In this document: in pieces, positions 1-5,168 of the stretch
Numbering within the stretch: position 1 is the first letter of the stretch
Layout: every line of letters begins with the position of its first letter
Assembly (NCBI GenBank): GCA_946482615.1
Contig: CAMLSF010000222.1
Span: forward strand, 1 to 5,168
DNA: 5,168 bases
From: an uncultured Chromatiaceae bacterium
Lineage (GTDB): Bacteria; Pseudomonadota; Gammaproteobacteria; Enterobacterales; Alteromonadaceae
Reading direction: 5' to 3'
Notes under the pieces: model-generated
Told to the model about the DNA's origin: nothing
The model's input: only the letters and a program-made list of their open reading frames with translations
Databases searched by the model: none
Program-made: the position numbers and the translations under genes

Positions 1-27
1 CCTCTGTTGTCACCATTGACACAGAGG
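1..27. terminator. Edge hairpin, possible terminator
   Basis: The arms 1-11 (CCTCTGTTGTC) and 18-27 (GACACAGAGG) pair over 10 base pairs with a single bulged T, around a six-base loop (12-17). The stem touches the window edge, so it may be longer and any T-run on the minus strand would lie outside. No T-run follows on the plus strand. It could end the leftward receptor/lipoprotein operon about 130 bases after its last stop codon, or end a gene arriving from the left. The hairpin is seen directly; the terminator role is inferred. Confidence 0.45.
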
Positions 28-100
28 TAACGATTCAGCTGATGAATTTATTCCATTACTGAGCAAAAATATGTTGTCTATTCAGACTGCACCTCAGATC

Positions 101-132
101 TTTACAGGCAAGCGTCGCAGCCAGCCTGTAAA
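101..132 (-). terminator. Hairpin downstream of lipoprotein gene
   Basis: A perfect 9-base-pair inverted repeat, TTTACAGGC (101-109) with GCCTGTAAA (124-132), encloses a 14-base loop. It starts 26 bases past the stop codon of the leftward lipoprotein gene. On the minus strand a run of T precedes and enters the stem, but none follows it, so it is not a classical intrinsic terminator. It may instead stabilise the 3' end of the message or act with a protein factor. The remainder of 28-158 holds no convincing gene. Confidence 0.35.
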
Positions 133-158
133 AACTTCATCTGTGCATAAGTCAAATG

Positions 159-1484
159 TCAGTGATCGTCATGCGTTGCTGCTATCCCGACCCACACCAG
201 TTTATGTGGGGTAAACCCCAGTTCCTGTTTCTCAGTGACTTCAGCTTCAGCCAAATCTACAGTGCTGACTGTTTTACTCAATGGATCAGCGACATAAACT
301 TTGTCGTCTGCTGCCGAGATAGCCAGTTGCAATTGGCTGCCGGTGGGCATAGCTGTTAAATCTGCGCTGGTGATCTGCACTTTGCCGGCAAGCTCAAAAG
401 CAGCACCAGTAGCAGCTGCGCCCTGGTACTTGAGGATAGTCAGAGCGCCGGTCGAATCCAGCAGCACAAACTTTTCGCCATGATCAGCAAAACCATAACC
501 TATAATGCTGGCACCTGTTGCTGCCTGCCATTCGACTTTACTCAGGCTGCCAGCAACAGGATTGACTGAAAACACAGTGGCACCGGCAAAACCAATAAAG
601 TGTGCAGCGTCTTCAGCTCCTTCCAAAGTACCAATCCGCATGGTACCAGTGAAATCAGCCGTATTGGCCACTTTGCTGGCGGTAAAAGTTTCACCATTTT
701 GCTTTAACAGCATCACACCGTCGGTACAGCCAAAGCTAACGTACTCTTTATTTTGTGCGCTGCCATGTAAGCCGGGGCAACGTGTTTCAAATTCCTGCTC
801 CAGATGAAAATGGTCGCCATGCACATGATAAATACCCACCTGATCCGGCAAAGTGCTGGCTGTCGCGGCATCACGGATAGTGGAGACCAGTAAGTCACCC
901 CGCGCCTGTGCTGCACCATGCATATGAGTGCTGTAGGTTAAAACCGGATAATCATTGCTGCCTGCGTTGATTTGATCATCATTCAGCACCGCTACTTTAG
1001 CCACAGTGGAGGTGGCGGCATTACCGTCAAAAAAGATGGCAATTTGCTCGTCTGTAGTGGTGACATGAGTAGGACGGCTGTCAGCCAACTGCAGGCTCAT
1101 CAGGCGAGGCTCTTCTTCGTATGGGTGCAGGTGATCACCATGATCTTCCTGATATAAACCACCATCGATAAACTCTACTTTATCGCTTTCACGTTGCACT
1201 ACCATAGCAAAACGCTGGCTGGCAGAAGCGTACAAAGCTGAGGCATTACTTAGTGAACTGAACTGGCCCAGTAAGTCACCGTCTTCCAGGTTATAGACTC
1301 TGAGCATAGTGCTGTCTTTATCGGAAATAACTAAACGACCAGCACCTGCCTGGTGGTCATGATCATGATCGTCTTCCACTGGAATAGGATCTTTTTCGAC
1401 TATGTTGGTGGTGCTGTCACCACAAGCGGCCAGTAAAGAGGCACTAACCAGTAAGGCCAGTAGATTCAGTTTTGATGTCAACAT
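159..1484 (-). CDS. AztD-like zinc-binding lipoprotein (putative)
   Basis: The product is a 441-residue exported lipoprotein. Residues 1-20 form a signal peptide ending in the lipobox LLAAC, with Cys21 as the lipidated residue. Gly at +2 argues for export to the outer membrane. A linker carries His40, His42 and His44 in a DHDHDH run. From about residue 49 the chain is a repetitive beta-rich domain with phrases such as RLVISDKDS, typical of beta-propellers. More His clusters lie at 115-120 (HGDHLH), 187-189 (HMH), 220-227 (HVHGDHFH) and His240, and the chain ends in HDDH. Cys236 and Cys253 could form a disulfide. The layout resembles AztD, the periplasmic zinc metallochaperone of the Paracoccus AztABC system, although AztD is soluble. 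The ATG at 1484 is chosen over an upstream GTG at 1559 because GGAG sits five bases before it and the lipobox then falls at the right distance. It follows the receptor gene by 61 bases, so a shared transcript is likely. The role in holding or handing on zinc is inferred by analogy; a different metal is possible. Confidence 0.8.
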   Translation of the reverse strand: MLTSKLNLLALLVSASLLAACGDSTTNIVEKDPIPVEDDHDHDHQAGAGRLVISDKDSTMLRVYNLEDGDLLGQFSSLSNASALYASASQRFAMVVQRESDKVEFIDGGLYQEDHGDHLHPYEEEPRLMSLQLADSRPTHVTTTDEQIAIFFDGNAATSTVAKVAVLNDDQINAGSNDYPVLTYSTHMHGAAQARGDLLVSTIRDAATASTLPDQVGIYHVHGDHFHLEQEFETRCPGLHGSAQNKEYVSFGCTDGVMLLKQNGETFTASKVANTADFTGTMRIGTLEGAEDAAHFIGFAGATVFSVNPVAGSLSKVEWQAATGASIIGYGFADHGEKFVLLDSTGALTILKYQGAAATGAAFELAGKVQITSADLTAMPTGSQLQLAISAADDKVYVADPLSKTVSTVDLAEAEVTEKQELGFTPHKLVWVGIAATHDDH

Positions 1485-1489
1485 ACAAA

Positions 1490-1493
1490 CTCC
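1490..1493 (-). promoter_or_regulatory. Ribosome binding site of the lipoprotein gene
   Basis: GGAG on the minus strand lies five bases before the ATG at 1484. It decides the start: the longer frame opening with GTG at 1559 would overlap the receptor's coding end and bury the signal peptide behind 25 unsuitable Cys-rich residues. Confidence 0.8.
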
Positions 1494-1495
1494 AT

Positions 1496-1540
1496 AAAAA
1501 TAAAAAGGTCGCGACTTACCAGGATTTGAACAGCCGCGAC
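1496..1540 (-). terminator. Intergenic hairpin with T-run (attenuator-like)
   Basis: Read on the minus strand, GTCGCGGCT (1532-1540) pairs with AGTCGCGAC (1508-1516) over nine base pairs including one G-U pair, with a 15-base loop. After one C come two runs of five T separated by A (1496-1506). This is the form of an intrinsic terminator. It starts six bases past the receptor stop codon and just before the Shine-Dalgarno site of the lipoprotein gene. It probably lets only part of the transcripts continue, giving more receptor than lipoprotein message. No second promoter is obvious in the gap. Confidence 0.6.
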
Positions 1541-1545
1541 AACAC

Positions 1546-3954
1546 TTAAAATTGGCCACGAATACCTAAACCGAAAGAACGGCCAGGCAAGGGGGTTTTG
1601 TCTTTCAAAAAAGAGGTGTGAACACGGGCTTCTTCGTCCGTCAGGTTTTCACCTTTCAGATAAAGCACCATGTCCTGCAAGGAACCACTCAAGTGATAAC
1701 TGACCGAAGCATCCAACAGGCTGTAACCTGAGGTTGCACTCTCCAGCTCTGACACTTTGTCTTGTTTGGAGTAGCGGGTCAGGCGCAGATCAGCCGAGAT
1801 TTGATCGCCTTCATAAGTCAGTTCACCGGATAAACGCAGCGGTGGTGTGCGGGGTAAATCACCGCCTCTGTCCAGACGGGCCCGGATATAATCCGCCTGT
1901 ATTGTGAAGCGATAAGGCTGGGCTATTTGCCAGGCTAACTGGGATTCAAAGCCATGCAAAATCACATCTTCAGCGACAAAAAGGTACACCGGCAGCTCGC
2001 CGCTGTGATCATGACCTGCTTCATCAGCATGGTCATGGCTGTGGCCACTTTCAGCAAATAAGCCGGTGTTTTGCTGGTAGTAGTAGTTATCTACTTTGTT
2101 GTAGAAGGCATTTAACACCAGGCCAATATCACCGCTGATTTTGCGTAACGTCAGGTCCAGGTTATTGGCCACTTCCATTTCAATCGGCTGGCGATTCAGC
2201 ACTATGGCTTGTTCTGCTTCCGGATCAGTGTTCAGGCTAAACAAGGCGCCCACTTCATAAGAGCCAGTGCCAATATGAGGACCAAAGGACAATAACTCAG
2301 AGGCCGAAGGCGCGCGCTCAGAGCGGGACACAGACACACCTAAGTTGTAGCCTTCAGTAAAATCCCAGACCGCACCAGCCGACAAGCTGTAGGGTTTAAA
2401 CTTATGCTCTACATCAAAAACCCGGATAAGTTCTGCGCCATGACCATGATCGTGGCCCTGGTCATTTTCGTCGTGCGAATGGGCTGAGAGCTGAGGTAAC
2501 AGCACGTCATTGGCATCAATAGTCACCTGCTCAGTACGGGCACCTAATTGCAGCAACACAGAACCAAAGTGCCGTTCTTCCATCAGTGCAATAGCCAGCA
2601 TTTCACTGCCTGAAGGTGGAGTAAAAGCTTCAGCTCCTACCGCCTCAAAATCACTGTGTTTGTAGTGCAGACTGACACCACCACGCCAATCAGAAATCAC
2701 CGGATGCAGCAATTCAAAACGGGCTTCTTCGCTTTGATTTTTGAAAGTAGTGCCGACCACACCCTGTTCAATTTCCATATGCTGATAGTCGGTATAGGCA
2801 ATGCGGCTATTCAGTTTTTGCAACCAGGGCACATCCAGATCCAGTTCACTTAAAAACTGTACTCTGTCTTGCTTCAGATCAGCATAAACAGACTCTTCTG
2901 TGTGCTCTTCACCTTCGTGTTCATGACCACCATGGCTATGACCCGGAATACCGTATTCACGTTTTAACTGGCCAAAAGAGATACCAACAAAACCATTCTG
3001 CAGCAGATAACTGCTGCCTAAGCTAAAGCCTTTGGCTGTTGCCGCTGTGTTGGCCACTTTGCCTGAAGCGCTTCTTTCGTGATCTTCATCCTGATGCACT
3101 TCGGCTTCACCCGGAATGCTGTAATCATCGTTATCACGCCAAAATACGTCGGCGTATAAACCGGTTTGGCCGATAAAAGTCTGAGCTGAGCCTGAAGCCA
3201 GTTTTTCGTTATTCACCGACTCGCGCTGCAGCATCCATTCGCCTTGAGTGACCTGCTCAGTCGGAATTCTGTTGTCGACCAGGTTCACCACACCACCAAT
3301 GGCGCCACTGCCGTAGAACAAAGTGGCGGGGCCACGCAGTACCTCAATCTGACTGGCCGTGCTGGCTTCAGCAGACACGCTGTGATCCGGGCCAACACGG
3401 GAGGCATCACCAGCATCCAGACCATTTTGCGTGATCAAAACCCGCGGGCCATCTAAACCCCGAATAATCGGACTACTGGCGACAGAGCCATAAAAATTAC
3501 TATGCACCCCGACTTCATTTTTTAACGTATCGCCCAAAGTCGACTGCTGATTCATTTTCAGACGTTCACCAGCCAAGACACTGACAGGTAAAGCGGACTC
3601 AGTCGCAGAGGCATGAAATGGACTGGCTTTGACATCAATCACTTCCAGCGCTGTAGGACTCAGTGCGAACTGAATCCCCTGCAAACCTTGCTCAGGTAAC
3701 TCCAGATGGAAATTACGATGAGCAAAACTGCTGGCTTCAATATGTAGTTCGGCTTGTTTATTCTGCAGATCAGTGAATTCGAAATGACCCGAGGCATCGG
3801 TTTTTATCTTTTTGTTTAGTCCCACCACTGTCACCCAGGCATCAGCCACAGGCTGGCCTTGCTCATCGACCACAGTGCCTTGCACAGACCCAGCCCAAAG
3901 CTGACCACTCAGACTCGCCGCAATCAAACTGGCCAATAAAGTTTTTCTACTCAT
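1546..3954 (-). CDS. ZnuD-like TonB-dependent zinc receptor
   Basis: This is an 802-residue outer-membrane receptor, likely importing zinc with energy from TonB. Residues 1-21 are a signal peptide (cut after LWA). Residues 22-100 form a carboxypeptidase-regulatory-like beta domain (GTVVDEQGQPVADAWV). A TonB-box-like stretch, EVIDVKA, is at 104-110. The plug spans about 112-230, with IIRGLDGPRV, VGPDH and the plug-end motif VLRGPATLFYGSGAIGGVVN. The rest is a beta-barrel ending in Phe802, as is usual for outer-membrane proteins. Three His/Asp/Glu-rich segments, at 339-354, 492-508 and 638-651, are probably extracellular loops. In neisserial ZnuD an Asp-His pair in the plug binds zinc; Asp190-His191 in VGPDH looks equivalent by recollection, not by alignment. 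The start is the ATG at 3954, preceded by GGGGAAG; a TTG four codons upstream would use up that site. It heads the leftward operon and lies next to a Zur-type operator. A different metal (copper, nickel) cannot be excluded, but the Zur site favours zinc. Confidence 0.9.
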   Translation of the reverse strand: MSRKTLLASLIAASLSGQLWAGSVQGTVVDEQGQPVADAWVTVVGLNKKIKTDASGHFEFTDLQNKQAELHIEASSFAHRNFHLELPEQGLQGIQFALSPTALEVIDVKASPFHASATESALPVSVLAGERLKMNQQSTLGDTLKNEVGVHSNFYGSVASSPIIRGLDGPRVLITQNGLDAGDASRVGPDHSVSAEASTASQIEVLRGPATLFYGSGAIGGVVNLVDNRIPTEQVTQGEWMLQRESVNNEKLASGSAQTFIGQTGLYADVFWRDNDDYSIPGEAEVHQDEDHERSASGKVANTAATAKGFSLGSSYLLQNGFVGISFGQLKREYGIPGHSHGGHEHEGEEHTEESVYADLKQDRVQFLSELDLDVPWLQKLNSRIAYTDYQHMEIEQGVVGTTFKNQSEEARFELLHPVISDWRGGVSLHYKHSDFEAVGAEAFTPPSGSEMLAIALMEERHFGSVLLQLGARTEQVTIDANDVLLPQLSAHSHDENDQGHDHGHGAELIRVFDVEHKFKPYSLSAGAVWDFTEGYNLGVSVSRSERAPSASELLSFGPHIGTGSYEVGALFSLNTDPEAEQAIVLNRQPIEMEVANNLDLTLRKISGDIGLVLNAFYNKVDNYYYQQNTGLFAESGHSHDHADEAGHDHSGELPVYLFVAEDVILHGFESQLAWQIAQPYRFTIQADYIRARLDRGGDLPRTPPLRLSGELTYEGDQISADLRLTRYSKQDKVSELESATSGYSLLDASVSYHLSGSLQDMVLYLKGENLTDEEARVHTSFLKDKTPLPGRSFGLGIRGQF

Positions 3955-3957
3955 GCA

Positions 3958-3964
3958 CTTCCCC
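3958..3964 (-). promoter_or_regulatory. Ribosome binding site of the receptor gene
   Basis: GGGGAAG on the minus strand precedes the ATG at 3954, with GGGGA five bases from it. This fixes the start at MSRKT and gives a signal peptide with a normal short basic N-terminus. The TTG at 3966 lies at the site itself and is not a credible start. Confidence 0.75.
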
Positions 3965-3985
3965 AAAAAACAAATTCAGTTTCGG

Positions 3986-4013
3986 TTGCTTTCACATTTT
4001 GTGATAATATAAC
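3986..4013 (+). promoter_or_regulatory. Candidate promoter for the rightward operon
   Basis: TTGCTT (3986-3991) resembles a -35 box, and TATAAC (4008-4013), 16 bases later, matches five of six bases of the -10 consensus. Transcription would start near 4020, leaving a leader of about 50 bases. The -10 box lies inside the Zur-like operator, the right place for repression by blocking polymerase. This is a motif call only. Confidence 0.45.
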
Positions 4014-4018
4014 ATATC
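3996..4018. promoter_or_regulatory. Zur-type operator between divergent operons
   Basis: The core TGTGATAATATAACA (4000-4014) matches the gammaproteobacterial Zur pattern TGTTATA-N-TATAACA at all but one defined position (G for T at 4003). It is centred on A4007. Zur is the zinc-bound repressor that releases DNA when zinc is low. The site lies 46 bases before the receptor start and 57 bases before the MerC-like start, so one operator could control both directions. The match is by eye against a remembered consensus. Related Fur-family boxes are the main alternative, but the gene content points to zinc. Confidence 0.75.
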
Positions 4019-4028
4019 ACGAAAACAA
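4001..4028 (-). promoter_or_regulatory. Weak candidate promoter for the leftward operon
   Basis: On the minus strand TTGTTT (4023-4028) is followed after 16 bases by TATCAC (4001-4006), which matches four of six bases of the -10 consensus. Other AT-rich hexamers such as TATATT and TATTAT lie in between, so the exact -10 is unclear. Any leftward promoter here must overlap the Zur-like operator. Confidence 0.3.
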
Positions 4029-4056
4029 GGCGTGTTAGCAAGCCCCCCGGTATCGA

Positions 4057-4062
4057 AGAAGG
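4057..4062 (+). promoter_or_regulatory. Ribosome binding site of the MerC-like gene
   Basis: AGAAGG lies eight bases before the ATG at 4071. The upstream in-frame GTG at 4032 has no well-placed site and would add 13 polar residues before the first membrane helix, so the ATG is preferred. Confidence 0.7.
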
Positions 4063-4070
4063 CAAAAGTT

Positions 4071-4442
4071 ATGAAAGATCTGTTAGGAGTGTGTTTATCA
4101 GGGCTTTGCATCCTGCATTGCCTGTTTACCCCTGTGCTGCTGGCATTAGGTGGGGTAGGTCTGATTGGAAGCTGGCTGGGGTCTGAGTGGGTGCACTATT
4201 TATTGCTGGCGCCTATCAGCCTGATGCTGGTTTGGAGCCTGCCTTTGTCTTGGGTAAAACATCGTAATACCAAGCCATTACTGATTGGTGGCCTGGGTTT
4301 TAGCTTGTTGCTCACGTCGCTTTTTGTGCCTGAATCAGCTGAGCCTGTCATGGCAGTGCTGGCTGGTTTTATTCTGATTGCAGCGCATCTTCTGAACAGA
4401 CGTCTGCTGAACACTCCTGTTATTCACTCATTGGCGAACTAA
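4071..4442 (+). CDS. MerC-like small inner-membrane protein
   Basis: The product has 123 residues and about four hydrophobic segments (roughly 4-35, 40-60, 69-86 and 92-108), so it is an inner-membrane protein. The first helix holds Cys8 and the CILHC motif (Cys13, His16, Cys17) followed by a Pro. This matches the MerC family, whose founding member is a mercury(II) uptake protein of mer operons. No mer genes are present here. The gene is followed after 3 bases by a zinc-linked COG0523 GTPase and lies beside a Zur-like operator, so a role in binding or moving zinc across the inner membrane, or in metal sensing, is more likely than mercury resistance. Other His residues near membrane edges (42, 64, 106) could take part. 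Family membership is fairly secure; the transported metal, and whether it transports at all, are inferred. Confidence 0.8.
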   Translation: MKDLLGVCLSGLCILHCLFTPVLLALGGVGLIGSWLGSEWVHYLLLAPISLMLVWSLPLSWVKHRNTKPLLIGGLGFSLLLTSLFVPESAEPVMAVLAGFILIAAHLLNRRLLNTPVIHSLAN

Positions 4443-4445
4443 CTT

Positions 4446-5168
4446 ATGATTGGCTTAGAAGATAAAAGATTACCCGTCACTGTACTCTCAGGTTTTTTAG
4501 GTGCAGGCAAAACCACCTTACTGAATCAAATCCTCAATAACAGAGCAGGCCGCAAAGTCGCGGTGATCGTCAATGATATGAGCGAGCTGAACATTGACGC
4601 CGCTATAGTCAAAAACGAAATCAGCCTGAACCGCGCTGAAGAAAAGCTGGTGGAAATGAGCAATGGCTGCATCTGCTGCACCTTACGCGAAGATTTATTA
4701 CAGGAAGTAGGCCGTTTAGCCCGTGAAGGCCGTTTCGATTATTTAGTCATTGAATCTACAGGCATTTCAGAACCTCTGCCCATAGCAGAAACTTTTACTT
4801 TCGAACATGAAGATGGCCAGAGTTTATCCGACATAGCCAGGCTTGATACCATGGTGACTGTAGTAGATGCAGTGAACTTTTTAAAAGACTATCGCGAAGC
4901 CAGTTCATTGCAGGACAAAGGCGAAAGCTTAGGTGAAGAGGATGAGCGTAGTGTGGCGGATCTGCTGATTGAACAAGTGGAATTCTGCGATGTACTGGTG
5001 ATTAGCAAAGCAGATTTAGTCAGTCAGCAGGATTTGCAGGAGCTGAACGCCATACTGCGCAAACTCAATAGCACAGCACTCATCCATCAGGCCAGTCAGG
5101 GAAAAATTGATATAGACAAAGTGCTGGGGACAGGCTTATTTGATTTTGAAAAAGCGCAGCAAGCGCCC
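4446..5168 (+). CDS. COG0523 zinc-linked GTPase, 3' end missing
   Basis: The frame opens at ATG 4446 and stays open for 241 codons to the window end, so the C-terminal part is not seen. It is a G3E-family GTPase (CobW/COG0523). The sequence shows the P-loop GFLGAGKTT (16-24), [10 protein letters not shown] (42-51), the metal-binding CICC motif (75-78) typical of the family, the ESTGISEP switch/Walker B region (103-110), VVDAVNF (139-145) and the base-recognition motif as SKAD (187-190) where NKxD is usual. The VNDMSE form is typical, as I recall it, of the roughly 400-residue ZigA-like zinc subgroup, not of CobW or YjiA, which have VNEFGE-like forms. About 60% of such a protein is visible; the CobW C-terminal domain is beyond the edge. 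Such proteins act in the cytosol and use GTP to deliver zinc to client proteins during zinc starvation. Only 3 bases separate it from the MerC-like stop and its Shine-Dalgarno is weak (GGCGA at 4433-4437), which suggests translational coupling. The exact clients are unknown. Confidence 0.9.
   Translation, partial: MIGLEDKRLPVTVLSGFLGAGKTTLLNQILNNRAGRKVAVIVNDMSELNIDAAIVKNEISLNRAEEKLVEMSNGCICCTLREDLLQEVGRLAREGRFDYLVIESTGISEPLPIAETFTFEHEDGQSLSDIARLDTMVTVVDAVNFLKDYREASSLQDKGESLGEEDERSVADLLIEQVEFCDVLVISKADLVSQQDLQELNAILRKLNSTALIHQASQGKIDIDKVLGTGLFDFEKAQQAP

Noticed and set aside
156..1157. Open frames on the plus strand opposite the lipoprotein gene (156-359, 301-483, 505-807, 972-1157) and one on the minus strand at 713-919
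   Set aside because: They lie within a well-supported coding region in other frames, have no recognisable domains, and have no supporting start signals that I can identify.
1508..1540. tRNA-like 3' end on the minus strand (GTTCAAATCC with flanking GC-rich repeats)
   Set aside because: The five bases either side of the T-loop-like TTCAAAT do not pair beyond one G-C, there is no CCA end, and the receptor coding region occupies the place of the rest of a tRNA. The repeat is better explained as a terminator-like hairpin.
2656..3456. Open frames on the plus strand opposite the receptor gene (2656-2853 and 3244-3456)
   Set aside because: They are antisense to conserved plug and barrel sequence of the receptor and show no family features.
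3992..4004. CRP-type site (TCACA and TGTGA)
   Set aside because: The half-sites are in the wrong order and spacing for CRP, which needs TGTGA then six bases then TCACA.
4196..4414. Open frame on the minus strand opposite the MerC-like gene
   Set aside because: It is antisense to a membrane protein gene with a clear family motif and has no recognisable product.
4071..4442. Mercury resistance determinant
   Set aside because: The MerC-like motif is present, but no merR, merT, merP or merA is visible, and the neighbours and operator point to zinc.
1..5168. Mobile element, CRISPR array or phage genes
   Set aside because: No transposase, integrase, terminal repeats with target duplication, or regularly spaced repeats are visible; the repeated CATGATCATG-like bits encode His/Asp runs.

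Overview
The window looks like a zinc-acquisition locus from a free-living gammaproteobacterium. The moderate GC content, strong Shine-Dalgarno sites, a Zur-type operator close to the enterobacterial pattern, and an outer-membrane receptor plus outer-membrane lipoprotein all fit Alteromonadales or Chromatiales such as Rheinheimera or relatives. The genus is a guess from general resemblance, not from a search.

Layout: two gene pairs diverge from a short control region at about 3955-4070. Leftward (minus strand) are a large TonB-dependent receptor of ZnuD type with three His-rich segments (1546-3954), a 61-base gap holding a terminator-like hairpin (1496-1540), and a 441-residue lipoprotein resembling the zinc metallochaperone AztD (159-1484). 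Rightward (plus strand) are a small four-helix MerC-like membrane protein (4071-4442) and, 3 bases later, a COG0523/CobW-family GTPase of the ZigA-like zinc-linked type that runs off the window end (4446 to beyond 5168). Positions 1-158 lie beyond the leftward operon and carry two hairpins but no gene that I can support. No stretch longer than 300 bases lacks a gene.

Inferred joint role: a near-consensus Zur operator centred on 4007 sits between the pairs, so both would be derepressed when zinc is scarce. The receptor would bring zinc across the outer membrane using TonB energy. The His-rich lipoprotein would catch or buffer it on the periplasmic side. The MerC-like protein could bind or pass metal at the inner membrane, and the GTPase would deliver scarce zinc to priority client proteins in the cytosol. 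No ABC importer genes are visible, so the locus could be a modular zinc route that feeds a ZnuABC encoded elsewhere or uses the MerC-like protein instead. The regulation and pathway order are inferences from motifs and gene order.
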